Below the pieces are notes generated by a model. That model did no database searches. It was not told the DNA's origin and saw only the letters and a program-made list of their open reading frames with translations. From assembly GCF_036785885.1 (NCBI RefSeq), contig NC_092322.1, positions 18,622,466 to 18,686,465 on the forward strand: DNA of 64,000 nt. Direction: 5' to 3'. The translations under genes and the position numbers were made by a program. Positions 1-14,100 of this stretch are shown here, in pieces. The DNA comes from Coffea arabica (taxonomy: Eukaryota; Streptophyta; Magnoliopsida; Gentianales; Rubiaceae). Positions within the stretch are counted from its first letter, which is position 1. Each line of letters starts with the position of its first letter.

Positions 1-2395
1 CAAACTGTCCTTGGGATTTCTTTTTCCTTCTTTGTTTTTGGATGTGGCACCAGGAGTTGGGGAAAGGGGATGGGGGATTTAGCTTTTTCGGGCTGTTAGG
101 GTAGCTTGACTATATTGTTTGGTATGAAATCTGATATTCTGCATCCAGCCTCCAGCTGCTGCTGAGAGGTTGTTGAATGTTAGTTGATGCCACAGCAGCA
201 GCTGGAAAGTAAAAGATTACATTCAGTGTCATTCAAAAATTGAATCTTCCCATTTTTATCAGGTTTTACTGTTTCTGTTTTGTGTTGACTTTTCTTTTAA
301 GTTTTTAAAGATTTTTTTTAAATTATATTCTGTGGGAGAGGCTATAATATTATATTGCTCTTCAGCATAATGTCCGTAAATGCTTGCTGTATATGCAGTT
401 GGCAATGACAGTTTCATGCCTGTGTACAAGCAACGGTGAAGCATTTCCAGGATTTGACACACTCTTTAGAGTTGGGTAAGATGCGTAAATAGTTGTATTT
501 CCTTCAATCATGTGAACCAAAGTATATTGTCAGCCATATTCTTGTAGACCTTGTATTGAAATGACTTCATTTATGTGCTCAAAGACACGAAATAAGTGTG
601 ACATTTGTGTCGTTGCCATGTATGCACTTACTAATTAGCAAAGAAGATTTAGACCGAATTTGAAGTTCTAATGTGCCCCAGAGTTAAAGTTGAGGAATTT
701 TCTTTTCACTCCTTGTGTTTGATATTGGATCTAAAAAGGATTTCTTTGTTTTTGTTCCTTTCTTCTGTAGTTGAAAAATCAAAGACCTTTTTTCCGTGTT
801 ACCTTGATCATTCAGAGGCTTATTGTTATTGATAACATAAGAGTGTCTCTGTACATTGCTGGAATTTGCATCTTCGTTTCATTTTAGTGAGCATCGAATT
901 CTCCATTAGAAAATTATAGATGGTGAAAAAACTTGAGCTGACATGTAGTGAGGTAATCTATGTGTGTTGAGTCCATGTCAGATGAATTTAAAACCTATTT
1001 ACCTCTAGTGTTTCTAATATTGTGGCAGATGTAAGCTTGGGGAATGTCGAATTATATTATGTGAAGCGGGAGTCAGACACAAATTGCAAAAATTGCAACT
1101 CAATTTCCCAAGGTCAGTCATCACCAAGCCCTTTGTTTTAACTGAATAATCATTATTCCTCTGAGCTTACTTTCCCAACTTTAACAAGTTTCAATTAACT
1201 GCTGTCTGATACTGTGCTTGTGGCATCCAGAGGTCTTGAAAAAAAGTGTAATCCAGTTTTACTAATTAGGGTGTCTAAGAGCCAAAGGCAGAAAACTTTG
1301 TCAGCTTGGTCAATACTTGTGATTTTAGTTGAAGACGTATGTTCAATGCCACATCATTGCAAATCAAAATACCGGCCATCAAATGGATAAATGGATTGAC
1401 TGGTGCTGACATAGGATATCATTTTGTTACCATTCAGTTAGATGACTCTCCTGCATAGCATCTCTTGAAGCTGGCAATTGTAGAAAAGAAATAAAAATAA
1501 AAACCGAATTTAGGTGTGTGGGAGACTACATGACAGGTCGACAGTTACGTTGTCTATGCCTCTGATTTGATATTTAGTTTGTGTAACAAAAATTTAAGAT
1601 GACAAATATAATTGGCCTCATTCAGGATGGAACTAGTATAATGGTCCAAAGTTTGTGCCTGCAACATTTCAATTTTTCATATACAATGAATATATGTGCC
1701 TGCAGCATTCCACTTTTTTGCATCTGAATATTATGTACATTGAAACTAGATTACAGTCCTGATGTTTCTGTTGAATTTTGCAGTGATGATGTGACTTTTG
1801 CCCTCAAAGACAGCAAAGACCTACCATGGTTGGCTAAATACCTGTAATCACAAATAGTGAGATGCTAATGCATTCTTTCCCGCTTGTGTACTACAGATTT
1901 ATTCTTTTTACGTTTTCTAAAACCCTCTCAATTTTGCAAATTCATTTTTATTTTGGGATCTAAATCCCTGTTATGATTGTAGAAGTGGGATTATAATTAT
2001 CGGCCTTCCACATGGCAAGGCACTTATCAGATGTGCACTTCTTAGTTTTGATAGGCATTTATATATGCTTTTTCCTGCAAATGACTAAACTTTTTATATC
2101 GAATTGATGAGTATTTAGTTGCAATGAATTTTAGCGTCAGTGCATGGGTGTTTCTTGAAATATTTTAACGGAACTTTATCATAGATGTTTCTGAAAAAAT
2201 ATACGGGTGGGGAACCGTTGCTACAGGGATAGGGTGGCAAGGATGGAAATGTGAGGTGTTTTCTGGTGTTTGGATTGGGTACTTATTGTTTATCTAGATC
2301 TGTTTTATAGAAACTAGTGTTTATGTAGCACCTTGCCTGCATTAGCACCTTTGATGTCTTCGCTATATCCATGATACACGGTTTATCTTTAAAGA
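1..2395. other. Intergenic DNA, no gene recognised
   Basis: AT-rich single-copy-looking DNA. Reading frames are short and show no recognisable domain. The left edge could hold the 3' untranslated part of a gene outside the window, but nothing proves it. The only clear structure is the inverted repeat at 151-206, listed separately. Confidence 0.4.
151..206. repeat. Perfect 14-bp inverted repeat (hairpin)
   Basis: TCCAGCTGCTGCTG at 151-164 is the exact reverse complement of CAGCAGCAGCTGGA at 193-206, with a 28-base spacer. The arms are GC-rich in an AT-rich setting. It would fold into a stem-loop if transcribed. I did not match either arm to a plant microRNA I know. Confidence 0.6.
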
Positions 2396-2399
2396 AAGG

Positions 2400-3150
2400 G
2401 AAATAAGACTCCCATGTCTGTAGTCTTTCAGGTGGACAAGGCTTCTGGACCATCTAAGTAATGCCAAGAAGCTTTTCTGTATTTTTGCCATCACAGCACT
2501 TGTGCTGCATGGAGTCCAAGTTCTACTTGAGCTAACAATTTCCTGTGTCATCTGTATCCATTATGATATTAGGCACAATGCAAATTTCAGATCCTTTTAT
2601 TCTCAATAATCTTTAGCACGTCCAAGGAGAGGTTTTGAATTTGAACCTTTAGAACTTTAGTGTTAGTATGTGTTTTTGCACTCAAAATGTCAATGCAAGT
2701 TTGTTTCTAATCTTTTCCAAAGTGAAACCATACTTGTCTCGCTGTTAGGAAATTCTGTTATGACACTGGGGATACCCAAGTAATTATCAAAGGTCATTTG
2801 TCGATTCCTAGACCAGAAGAGAAGATTAGGCTCTGAGTCTGAGCATGTGGGTACGTGTTCTTGGAGAAGAACATCTTTCATTTCTCTAGGTTGATAGATA
2901 GGCCAAACCTTAGGTAAAAATTGTCTAGAACACTTTTTGCTGTATTTATAGAACGTTCTCCACAACTAAAGAACAAAATTAGGTCATCTGCAATCATGCA
3001 GTGTGAGATGACAGGCCCAATCTTTAAAGGCTCCCATTTTTCTGGCTCGCTGCTTCTGTCATACATATGGAAATATACATATGGAGAAATGGACCCCCCT
3101 TGTCTGATTACCCTAAAAAGAATTATCCATTTAGAGGGACAGGTTCAACG
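2400..3150 (-). mobile_element. LINE (L1-type) reverse transcriptase remnant
   Basis: Read on the minus strand, broken frames resemble the reverse transcriptase of plant L1-type non-LTR retrotransposons. In 5'-to-3' order there is a degenerate form of the RQGDPLSPYLF block near 3120, then KIGPVISHCMIADDLILF at about 3030-2970, where IADD stands for the catalytic [F/Y]ADD motif. Next comes SINLEK, equivalent to the block that follows the fingers/palm. Near 2500 is a weaker match to the region that usually reads LPKSVVxEIEKxLRxFLW. Stops and frameshifts interrupt all of it, and no endonuclease, poly(A) tail or target duplication was found. It is a dead, 5'-truncated fragment. Confidence 0.7.
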
Positions 3151-3160
3151 GGATTATTAA

Positions 3161-3252
3161 GAAGTCAAAAGGGATTAAATCGTATTTTTATATTTTAAGA
3201 GAAGGGGAAGTCAAAAGGGATTAAATCGTATTTTTATATTTTAAGAGAAGGG
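3161..3252. repeat. Two-copy 46-bp tandem repeat
   Basis: A 46-bp unit beginning GAAGTCAAAAGGGATTAAAT occurs at 3161-3206 and again, without visible change, at 3207-3252. The identity of the copies suggests a recent duplication. It lies just upstream of the LINE remnant in that element's orientation. Confidence 0.8.
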
Positions 3253-4870
3253 GATAGGTTCAACGAGATGACTAACATGTCAAAGGAATCTAAATACTTT
3301 TGAACCAAATATGTGCACTAAAGGACCCGGTGAATTTGAAAGGTTAAGAATTTCTAGTGTTTGATATTTGACAAGAAGATTTGATCTCCCAACCAACATC
3401 CCAATAGGAACTTAAAGACCCTCTTGATGGACACTAGACCAATGGTTCAAGTTAAGGCCTCATGAAACTCCATTCAAATTTGTCATAAGCATTTTCCAGG
3501 TTTATTTTTAAAGCACAATTTCCTATTTTTCTCTCTCTTTGCTAGGAATCTTTTTCAACACTTAACGCAGCAGGAAACACATTAAACAAAAATGTAGAAC
3601 TCATTTTACTCGTGATCATGAGAGTTTTTTTCTATTCAATTTGTTGGTACCGTTAGAAGATTATTGCTAAGTATCTTGAGACTCAATGAGAGCAGAGATA
3701 AGCGAGCTTGGACATCATTTATAGGAGAGCTGACAATTATACAAGAATCCTGGTCTCCCCAGATTTTACACAGATGTTTAGTAGAACAACTCCAAACTGT
3801 TATCGTTTGAAAAAAAAAAAAAAAAAAAAAAAGAACAGCTCCAAACTTGAAAGTGAAAGCAGGCACTAATGAGGTTGACCAAACCAGTGTAACTCAAGAG
3901 CCTACATTTATCTTTCCCTTCTCATTTAGTTTGTTGATGTTAATAAACTTAAATTGTTCATTTTGTGAAGCATTTATTTGTGAATTACTTAAAAGATTTA
4001 ATAATATGTTTGCACCATAACTAACAAAACTAGAGATGTAAACGAATCTAATTAAACTGAACACCCTAATGTTCAATCTTATTTGATTATTTTAATGAGC
4101 TTGAATTTTTGTTCAAATTTATTTGTCAAACAGAATTTGAACAAGTTTCTTTATTGAATTTGAATGTTATCGAATAAAAGATGTTATTCAAATTTAGTTT
4201 GACTAGTCAATAACCAATCTCATACGAAACTCTTATCAAACCGAACTTGATTTAAGTCTCGAGTAATTTGATTCATTTTTCAGCTCTAAACAAAACCAAC
4301 ACTCTATACATCAAACTATTATCTTCACAGCAGAGATGTACTCCTTTGTCTTCTTAATACAACGTTAAGATTATCTTTTCTATTTTTACTATTTTTTTTC
4401 ATTTCTTAGTTACGACCTTTTTTCCAATTAGCTTTGCACTTTTCGTCAACAAACTATTGACTTAAATTTCTTGCGCTGTTTGAGCATAAGCTTTTATCTG
4501 TTCCAGATTTTGTAAGAATGGTAGAATTAATTTTAGAATAGTTACATGTAACCATAATGATTATTATAATAAAAATGTCAAGATTAAAAGTCTACATACA
4601 CTTTTCGCGTGCGTGTTTACACACACTTGCTAAAACCTACAATAGTGGGTATACTTAGTAGTAATAAAAAGATAATACATGCATCTGGTATACAAATCTG
4701 AGTCGTTACTTTTTTAACTTGTCAAACTCCATCGACTTTTGAAGTCGAATTTGAATTCTGTTTCTAAGCATTTAATCAACAATTTGCTAGAAGGTTAACC
4801 GTGTAAACATGTAACGAGGAAGATGTTGGAAGCCACTCATACTACAGCAGGAGAAAACTGCATCATACAA
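3253..4870. other. Intergenic DNA, no gene recognised
   Basis: AT-rich, with a homopolymer A run near 3811-3832 and no frame of recognisable content. The 3' end of the RBP45-like gene lies to the right. Confidence 0.45.
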
Positions 4871-5184
4871 GATGTTAAAGCAATTACCTTTTACGAACTG
4901 TAGCATTTATCTTCATGAAGTACAATTTAATCCTACTACGAAACACAAAACTGCAAATTTATGCATTTGACAGCTGCAGATTCAGAGCAGGTTGCTGCGT
5001 AAAAGAGGAGGTCCTCTGCCACAATGGCCGGCCCAGAATGGCACTTCCATGGACAGCAAGGTAGGCGGCATTCAACCTGTTTCAAAAATTGAACATTCTC
5101 AGCTAAAAGAACCACAGAGCACATGGACATCAAAGGAACAAAGACTACTACAACATTGTTGCAAGGAAGTTGCAAAAGAGGGAT

Positions 5185-8100
5185 TTACTTGTCAACGCCA
5201 CGCGTAGCCAAAGGATCATATAGTTCCTCTCTTTGTTCTAAAGCAGGAGCAGCAGCTGATATTGCTGCAGGATCTTGAGAACCTTCACCCTGTAAAGAAT
5301 ACAACATAAACCACTTTTTCAGAAGAAAAATCAACAAGATGTGCAACCAAATATATTCTAAAAACAAGATTAACAAGAAAAAATTCCCAGAAGGAATGAT
5401 AGGTATCTCAAGATTATGGAAATCCAGAAATCTTGGTGGTGGTCACATACTGAAGGTTTTGAGAGAGGCAAAGTGTGAAAAGATGGCACATTGGCCAATG
5501 AAGTAAATCTTTCTATTATCCTCGTAATCGTCGCCTATGCTCCAGTCACCAACAAAAGTTCATAGGAAAAGAAGGGAACAAACACAACAGAAGTTGCTCA
5601 TGTGCAATCCGAGTCAGCATCTTTCAACTCTCCCAATCAAAGCAGTCCATCACTGCTTAAGATGGAAGAACATTGATTGAAGCTCTATTCCAATCAACGT
5701 TACCTCACCAGGTGGAGCAAGGAAGTTATAACAGCAGATTTGCGGGTTGAGTTAAAATTTTTGATGGAACTCAATCTAACTAAATTCAAGGCAAATCTAT
5801 TTTAAGCTTGGCTTCCCCAAGGTAGTTCACGAACTCCCAAGCCCCAACTGCCTAACCTCTGTTGATCTTAATCAACAAAACATCGATTATGTTGTGCAGT
5901 AAATATTTGTTTCTTCATATCTAAAACATTTGAGCTGTTCATGAACTTTGGTAACATGCTAGTACACTTACCAACAACACTATCAAGATGCAAATTTTAT
6001 CCTAAATACTACTGAAGCTAAATTAATCTTCAATATCACACTTGGCAGCCAGTATGCCAAAACTTATCCAGACTGTAGATAGTTTTACCTGGATAAGTCT
6101 CAATTTGCAACTCCAAGAAGACCTGACTCCCATCTCAAAGTCAAGTTTATAGATTTTCAGATATGTCATGCTTGAGAACTTGCCAAGTCAGATTAATCCA
6201 CATACATAAATAGCTTAATTAGGCTTTGAGTAGAATGTGAACATGTGTTTAAACAACTCACTATCACCCCCTTCATTAGATCTTGATCTTGGATTGCCAT
6301 TTAATTTTACAGATAGTGCCTGACTTCAATCATGATATCTGTAATACGACCACATACTTGATAATTCTTAAGTCACATACCCTGAAAATATAATGTATTT
6401 GGCATCGAATTCTACACTTTTTAGGTAATTTCTTAACTTTTCACCAGTCTCTTGTTTTGAAAGAATTACCTTAACAAGGGAGCATAAGAAAATGAATCTA
6501 CAAACAATAGATTTCTATGTGAAGGATAAACGGCTGAAATCAAGGCACAACCACAACTCTTCATGAAACAAAGTCATCCTAAAAAGACTCAACATATTTG
6601 CAGGCAACTAAACTCGTATTCTTCTAAGTACTCAAACAGGCATGTCAGATTCTATAACCAAATCTTCTCGAGTACACAACTTCTGATCATGACACAATGT
6701 AGTTCAGTAAGCATACTTTTGAAAATATAATGTATTTGGCCACGAAGTCTACACTTCTTAGGCAATTTCTTAACTTTTAATCAGTCTCTTGCTTTGAAAG
6801 AATTACCTTAACAGGAAGCATAAGCAAATGAATCTACAGATAATAGATTTCTGTGTGAAGGGAAAATGCAAATCAAGGTACAACCACAATTCTTCTTGAA
6901 ACAAAGTCATCCTAGTAAGATTCAACATATTTGCCGGCAACTAAACTCGTATTTTTCTAAGTACTCAAACAGGCATGTCTGATTCTATAACCAAATCTTC
7001 TCTAGTACACAACTTTTGATTATGACACAATGTAGTTCAGTAAGCATAGTTTTTGGCCTACATCACTAGTGCTCTCACTGTCATTAATTTCTTTGATAAA
7101 ATTAGACAAAAGGGATTTCTTAAAGTTTAGTCTTGATGATTTCCCTGGCATTTTTCCACAAGGCGAAGTAAGACGTGCAAAGGCATTCATTTTGAGGGAT
7201 GCAATAGAAATCATTGGCCCCATAAGGCACAGCAAGATCACCCTACAACTGGCCATTAAGCATGGTTAAGGTATTGAAGTTTGACAACACCACTTAATGC
7301 ACCATACATTCATTGGTAAGTGCTATCACTTGTATCGTTCCTGCAAGACAACTATATGCTGTTGTACCCAATGTTTTTAAACATGAACCGGCTGATTGTC
7401 CAATTCTGATTTTTTCCCAACCGGCCAGTTCACCGATTCTTTGATTTTTAAATTATTTTACAATAATTAATATTTAATAACCAGCATAAAAAGATGTTAA
7501 GACAGAATGTTTAAGAAGAGCTTATCTAGAAATTTTTCAAATAGCTTGCTCAAACTAAATTTTTCACAAGAATATGCCTTAAAATCCTGCAGCAGAGGGG
7601 TTAGAAAACAAGAACATGCCCATCCACCAAAGAAAAGAAAAATGTTCATCAGAATTTCTTTAAAATTATGGCAAAAAAAAATTCCAGTTTATGGCAAAAA
7701 AGAAATTCCAGTTTCTCATATTAACAACAAAAGATATGCTGCTTTTCCCAAGTCTAAGTACAAATCAAAATAAACTTTATACAACCAAATCAAAAAATGG
7801 GGAAAAAAAGTGAAGAAAAATCAAGCATCTAAAAACATGCCAATCATCATCACCATCTCATCTTCTATTGTCCAGCATCATCTTCATCACCACTAGTATG
7901 TCTTCTATGCTTAAAAATTATGGATATAATCTTCATCAAGTTTATCATAGTTTTCACCATTTAAAAACAAAAATAAAAAAATAGATGAGAGATTAAGAAG
8001 GGCTGCAAACAAGGGATGTTGTAGCAGTGGGATGAGTGTGATGAGAGGGTGGAGAAGAAGGATCTAGTCAAAAAGAGGAAACTGACGGCCAAAAGAAAAT

Positions 8101-11100
8101 AAGGGGAAGCTGATGTTTTGGAGTTGATGTGGATGATTAATTAGCCCATTAAGTTTGTTTTAGCCCTTTGTGAGCAAATCAATATAGTCAAGTTGCTACC
8201 TAAAATTTTGGGCTTTATCAGCCCAAAATTCAAAAAAAAATTGAGAAGCCCATAAAGAAAACCCAGTGGCCCCATGTTGCATCTCAAAACCCAGACTTAA
8301 CCAGTTGATTCTGGTTCACCGGTTTGTACCAGTTTTATCTGGGTTTTTGCACCAGTTTGTACCAGTATTGTCTGGTTGCTGTTTCCTCTTTTTTTACAGA
8401 ACTGGACCAGTATCAAGGCCTGTTCAACCTTGGCCAGCCCGGTTTTGAAAACACTGGTTGTACCAGTTTGATTTTTTCTGTAAGTCAACACTATCAAGAC
8501 TAAGTGCAAGCAAAGATTAAAGATGCTGTAAAACCTCAGAAAGCTTTGAACCATGAAAGAGATATCAATCATGAATTTTCTAACAAAATATTCCAGAAAG
8601 TTATGTCTTCCATTTTTCTTTTGCATTTCTCGCTCTTTTGTCCCCTCTATTATGATACACAGAGCCGTATACCCACAACAGAAGTCCAGCACAGGAAATG
8701 GGAATAGTTTACTTAAAACTTTAGGTTCTAGCTTAAAGTGATTTGGATTCCACTATCAAGGGGCATCATCCTTGACTTATAACAGCAGTAAATCATGTAC
8801 TTGGAGAAGATACTAGAAGAATATATAACATCATCTGATATTGGAGCAAGAATTTAATTTTTACATGTTGAAGCCCAGTAATACACTAACAGTTCTACTA
8901 CATTTACTTTTAACTTCTTCTTGGATATATAGAAGCTAGCAATCTGCAAAATCCTAAAACACCCAAAACTATGGGCTTGTTCTTGTCTTTTGTAGATTTT
9001 GCAAAAGCATATTATGGAAAGTGATTCTAGAAATCATCAGAATCAGCTAAAGCTACTCTTTGGTAGATTATGGATTTTAGTTTTTTTGTAATTAAAAAAT
9101 CTAAAATCTAGATGCAAAGGCGAACAACAAAATTATTAAAAAACAAAAAGACTATTCAAAACCAGAATCTATAACCAGGTGAAATAATCAAATGAGAAAA
9201 AGCCCTATGTCATTTCAAGATGCAACTTTCCTTCTTCATTTCTATTTGTTTGTGATACTAATTTTCATCCTTCTACAGCAGATCATACGCACTTGGAGGG
9301 AAATTATGCAGAGAGCAGTTATGTTACTTTTAAGTTTAAAAAGTCCCAACTTGAACTGAAGTTAGTAATCCTTACCTACTCCTGTAGAAAGGAACAACAT
9401 TCTATGATTGTCAGCATGATACCAGAATCCATAAAAATGTTTGAACTAGGAATTTCCTCAAAGAGTAATACTTGTCTAAAGTAGTATAGCAAAGCAGAAA
9501 GCAAGGAATACAACTAATCAAAATACTCATAAATCGAACAAATATATTTGCTTACCTGTTGAGTATATTGTAAATAACCAGCATATGCACCATATCCATA
9601 CAATGAGGGATCTTGTGTGGCTCCATATGAATATGCATCATAGCCTTGTCCATAACCATAATAAGCACTCCATTGATTAGGATCTGTAGGCTGGGTCCAA
9701 GTACCAGGTAGATCCTGTCAGTGGTATCAAATACTCAACATCATTTAACAAAGTCCATAACAACACTAAGCTCTTTGTCTCAGTAGATAGATAGTACTCA
9801 TCACTTGACTCCCCATTACCTCTGCTTTCTTAAAGGATCAATAAGTGTCCTAGTTCTCTGCCTTATTAATTGCTTAAAATAACATCCAAGTGGAAAAAAG
9901 TATCCTATCCAATCCATAAAAAATACATTCCAATCCAGGCCAGTGTGATAAAAAAGAAAGTTAATGACAGACACCTGCTTTGCCGTTGGACTCCTTCCCC
10001 AAGAAAGACGGACTACTTGTTGCCCAATCACAGCGCCCTGCATCCTTTGAATTGCTTCTTCTGCAGATGTCCTGCAAAGATGAATATCAAAAGACAGAAA
10101 TTTGTCCAGAAAGAAAATGACTAAATGCGTACAAAGGAGAAAATAGGAAATCATGACAATGAAGGACAGCATTCGATGTATGCCAAAACAACTATAGTAG
10201 TTATAAACAGCTTTTAAATGCATGAGATGAGATGGCTAAAGAAATCCAACAACCAAACTCAAAGCTTAATTAGTCATTCTACACCACCAGAAAAATTCAT
10301 TCTTATCTTTTTAACTTCTCTTGTTGGGAGTAGAGAGAATTTTCTTTTGTGTTTTGAGTGGGAGTAAAGGGGACAATAAGAAAATAATTAGGAATCTCAA
10401 TTTCAAATAGTCACTATAATGTTTCATAGCGACTGATGTACAAGTGCATATGCTTAAGCACACCTTGCAGCAAACTGCACAAAACCACATCCCTTAGCTG
10501 CCGGAATTTTGACATAAACAATTTCCCCAAATTGTGAAAAGATTTGTCTCAGTTCATCTTCTGTAATGTTCGCATCAAGATTGCCGACAAATGCCTGCAA
10601 ATGAAAAAGATAGTTACAGAGAGAAAGGACAAATAAAGGGGCAAAAGCTAAGTGTTTGACTTACAGTGGTGTTGTTTACATCACTGTCGAAAGCAATTGT
10701 CTGCACGGGTGGAGTGTAAATTGGAGTTGGATATATGGCTGCCATAAGAACCAGCTTTAAAGTTGAGCTTACAAAAACAACATACTAAAGCACAAAACTA
10801 AATCAAGGACCATGCATCCGTGGCAATACAAGCATCCAAAATGCATATGACGCTCAAAAAGCAAATAATGTCAAATCATCTCATAAACTACCTGCCTACA
10901 TGCCACAAATTGACACAAAAGATAAATTATTCCTACAACAAGTTATTTGTAGTTTCGCTTAACAATCATATTGCCAACAACTCAATGACTAACTATTCTG
11001 AACAAAACTTTTAGAATGTACTATCAAGAGACTGCACAAAAATCTGAATAGCAAAGATTATTGTTAACGTTGAAATGTCTACTGTCCACTGGCTTTCCAA

Positions 11101-14100
11101 ATTGTTACACAATTTCAATATTCATTCTGTATATCTTGAACGAGATGTCACTATCTTTTCAATTTACACAACTAGAAAAAGGAAATTCAATATTGATTTC
11201 TACAGAGAGTGCAGATAGGTCAGTTTATTTTCTTTTGCAATGTTCAAGGTAAAATAAGCTTATGTGCTACAAAATCTAAGAACCTGTCCTGTTCTATCCT
11301 TGCATGGACTCAAGTATGGGTGTTGGTGGTGGCTGCGTTTCCAAAGATTGAGGTCTACTGTTTTGAAATTGAAGATTTGGGACACAAACATATTGCTTGC
11401 AACATCAATCGAAGATATGTATGAACACAGCACATTTGTTGGAAGGAATAAGATATAATATGTCTGACAAATTTTAAAAGTATGAGGGGTCACATTATAG
11501 TTTACCAAGGTAGATAGACTAAAAATAATGAATTTTCTGGGAAAAAGAACAACCTACTTGAGAAGTTCTAGTCAATTTTAAAAATTATGTTTAAATTTTT
11601 TTATGTTTTGTTCCAAAAGAACTTTTGGGTAAAACGTAGAAACACCATGCAACCTATCTTATCTTCTCCTCCATAGATCACTTCTCAGATCTTTTACAAC
11701 AATTAGGAAACAATGACCACTCTAGTGCTCCTGCAACGGATTCTCTTCCTCCCACAACCATTCTATAATCATTCTTCATCTGGTTGCATGATCCACAAAA
11801 GGATGAGCTCTTCTCTTCCTTTCAATGGCACAAATTATCTCTGTCTTCTCCTACTTCACTTCCCATTACACCAGCCATGTCAAGTCACTATTGTGCACCT
11901 GTATCTAGGTTATGTTTTATCAACACCATTACTTGCAAAGCAAAGCCACGAGTCCATGTAACATTAAATGCATAGTGAATCACATTATCAAACTTTAATT
12001 ACAGAATTCCACCAGTTCTTTTTCAAAAGGTGATTCTAATAAGTGAACCAGATTGAACAGGGTATAGTTAAGATAAGTCAAACTTAAATGGATTCATTTC
12101 AGAAACCTACCCTGAGGTTTCTGACAATAACACTAAGTTCCATTGTGGTATCAATAACTCTAACTACATGTCTTGATATTTCTTTTAAAATCGCTGATGC
12201 CAGAAAAAAATTAATTCAATACTTTAAACTGGCCAAAAATCATATGTGGAAAAAAAAAATGCAAAACTAACAAAAAGACAGCACCTCCCAATCCCAACAA
12301 CTCCATGCTCTCTCCTCCTCCTCCCAAAATCCAGCAGTGTAAACAACCCAAAAACCCAAAATCCAGTGGAAAAATCCATGCTCTTTCCATGCCAATATGA
12401 TTTTAGCCTTTTTCCCATACATTCCATCTTCCAAAAACCCCTATTTCTTGCTCCCCTTCGCCTCCCCCTCCTGGTAGTTCCCATGCCTCTCTTGTTTCTT
12501 CGAAGTCTTATCTATGCTTTCCAAGACAGGCACACTTCAACCACCACACTTTTCTGTATTTGTTTCTGTGCCAAAATTAGGATCAGTAAAAGCTGCAAAA
12601 AGATTAGACATTAAATTTCCTTTGTGGTTCTTTTAACTTTTGGATGTATAAAAGATGAATGTCTGTGTCTAGGCTTCAGTTCCTGCCAAAGAGAAGACAG
12701 GCTAATGAAGGAGCTATATAGTGCTGAGTAAATTGGTTTGTGTTCTTTTATAATTTTGGTGAAAGTAAGTTGGATCTGTAGCTGAGTATGAAAAGGTATT
12801 TAGGCACGTTAGGAGCGGGCTTAGGTGATGGCAGAGAGATGCGTTCGGTAGGTGAGAGAAGAATGGAAAAGGTAGTGGCAGGACGAAGTGAGAGTAAAAG
12901 AGAGAGCCCTGGGTATGGAGAAGTGGTTTCGGTAGTTGGGAAAGTTGAGGTTATACCATAGCATCCAACTTTTGAGCATAAGTACTGAGTAGTACCGTCC
13001 TTGGTTTCCTATTTGTCCCTCATCTTTTCTAAATCCAGTGCTACTTTACATAGTTCTAAACATACCATTCTTCATTCGTGAAGACCGTCTTAAGCCTCAG
13101 TCAGAGATAACAATTTCCACCATTCTGCACACATTTCCAAGAAATCTTAAAGCTTCCCAAGCTGAAAAACCTTCTGATTGATTAATAGTTTATCATCCAA
13201 TGGTACACATATTTCCCCCAATTTGTTGCAAACAACACTAAACATATTATCTGTTAATCCAGTGTTTAGAACATCCCTAGTTCTCCATCGCCCTTCTTAA
13301 ATTTGTGAACAGGAATGCGCATAGCTCTTTGCTGGAGAGCCTGAACAGAAACTTCTTCATTTGAGGGACTAATACTATGCTAATTTTATTGCTTAATGTC
13401 AAAGAAAGCAGCTTCCTGTGAAAAAGGGAATAATGAACCCCCGTACCCCTTTCCTTTTGGGCAAATGGTCAAGATTACCTAACTTTGCAAACATGTAAAG
13501 TAGCTCAGTGAATTGCATAAAACTGAAAGGAACCTTTGGCAAGATGTGAGAAAAGGTAAAGGTGATTGGTAATCACTGAAACACACTGTTGTATTTTACA
13601 TAGACCAAAGGCAGGAAACAGGCTTCTGAGAACAACTGGGATAGCAAAGAGACTTCATCCTAGATACGGTAGAAAAGGTCAAAAACCTCTCTTTCTAACA
13701 TAAGTAAAGAATCAAGAGGTAGAACCATTTTGGCCCTCACTCTTTACCGAAGGATGGATGTGCTGCACTTTATTTTCCAACCATTTTGATCCTTTTGACT
13801 GATCAAAAAACCTCAAAACTAATTTGGTGCAAAATCATTCAGGACATAGTCCTCTGCTCTCTACTAAAATCAGATACACAACTCCAAACTTAACAAAACA
13901 CTGGATCATAGAACCATTAGCTCCCTCCATAGGTCTTACAAGTATGGTAATACTGTCTTCAATACAGTATCGGTGCTCTTTAGTTTCAGATAAACATTTC
14001 TCAATCTCACTTACAAATATTGCTTCCTCTTACATTCAGGCAGCAGTTAACACTAATCCATGTTTGTAAGTGTTAAATGGATCTCATATAAAGTCATATT

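Larger units (their letters stand above)
5290..9555 (-). other. RBP45 intron 6, expanded by repeats
   Basis: The 4266-bp intron between the Gly/Tyr-rich exon and the last coding exon. It holds a 337-bp tandem duplication (6383-7055), a 1.1-kb hAT-like element (7369-8456) and a 156-bp MITE (8973-9128). Its ends are GTAAG and ACAG on the minus strand. Frames inside it are short and unrecognised. Confidence 0.75.

Noticed and set aside
11713..11975. Copia gag-like words (NGTNYL) in RBP45 intron 2
   Set aside because: A single six-residue match in one frame with nothing supporting it on either side.
12224..12614. Basic 86-codon minus frame and 122-codon plus frame in RBP45 intron 2
   Set aside because: Mutually antisense, Arg/Gly-rich versus Pro/Leu-rich translation of CT-rich intron DNA, without a domain.
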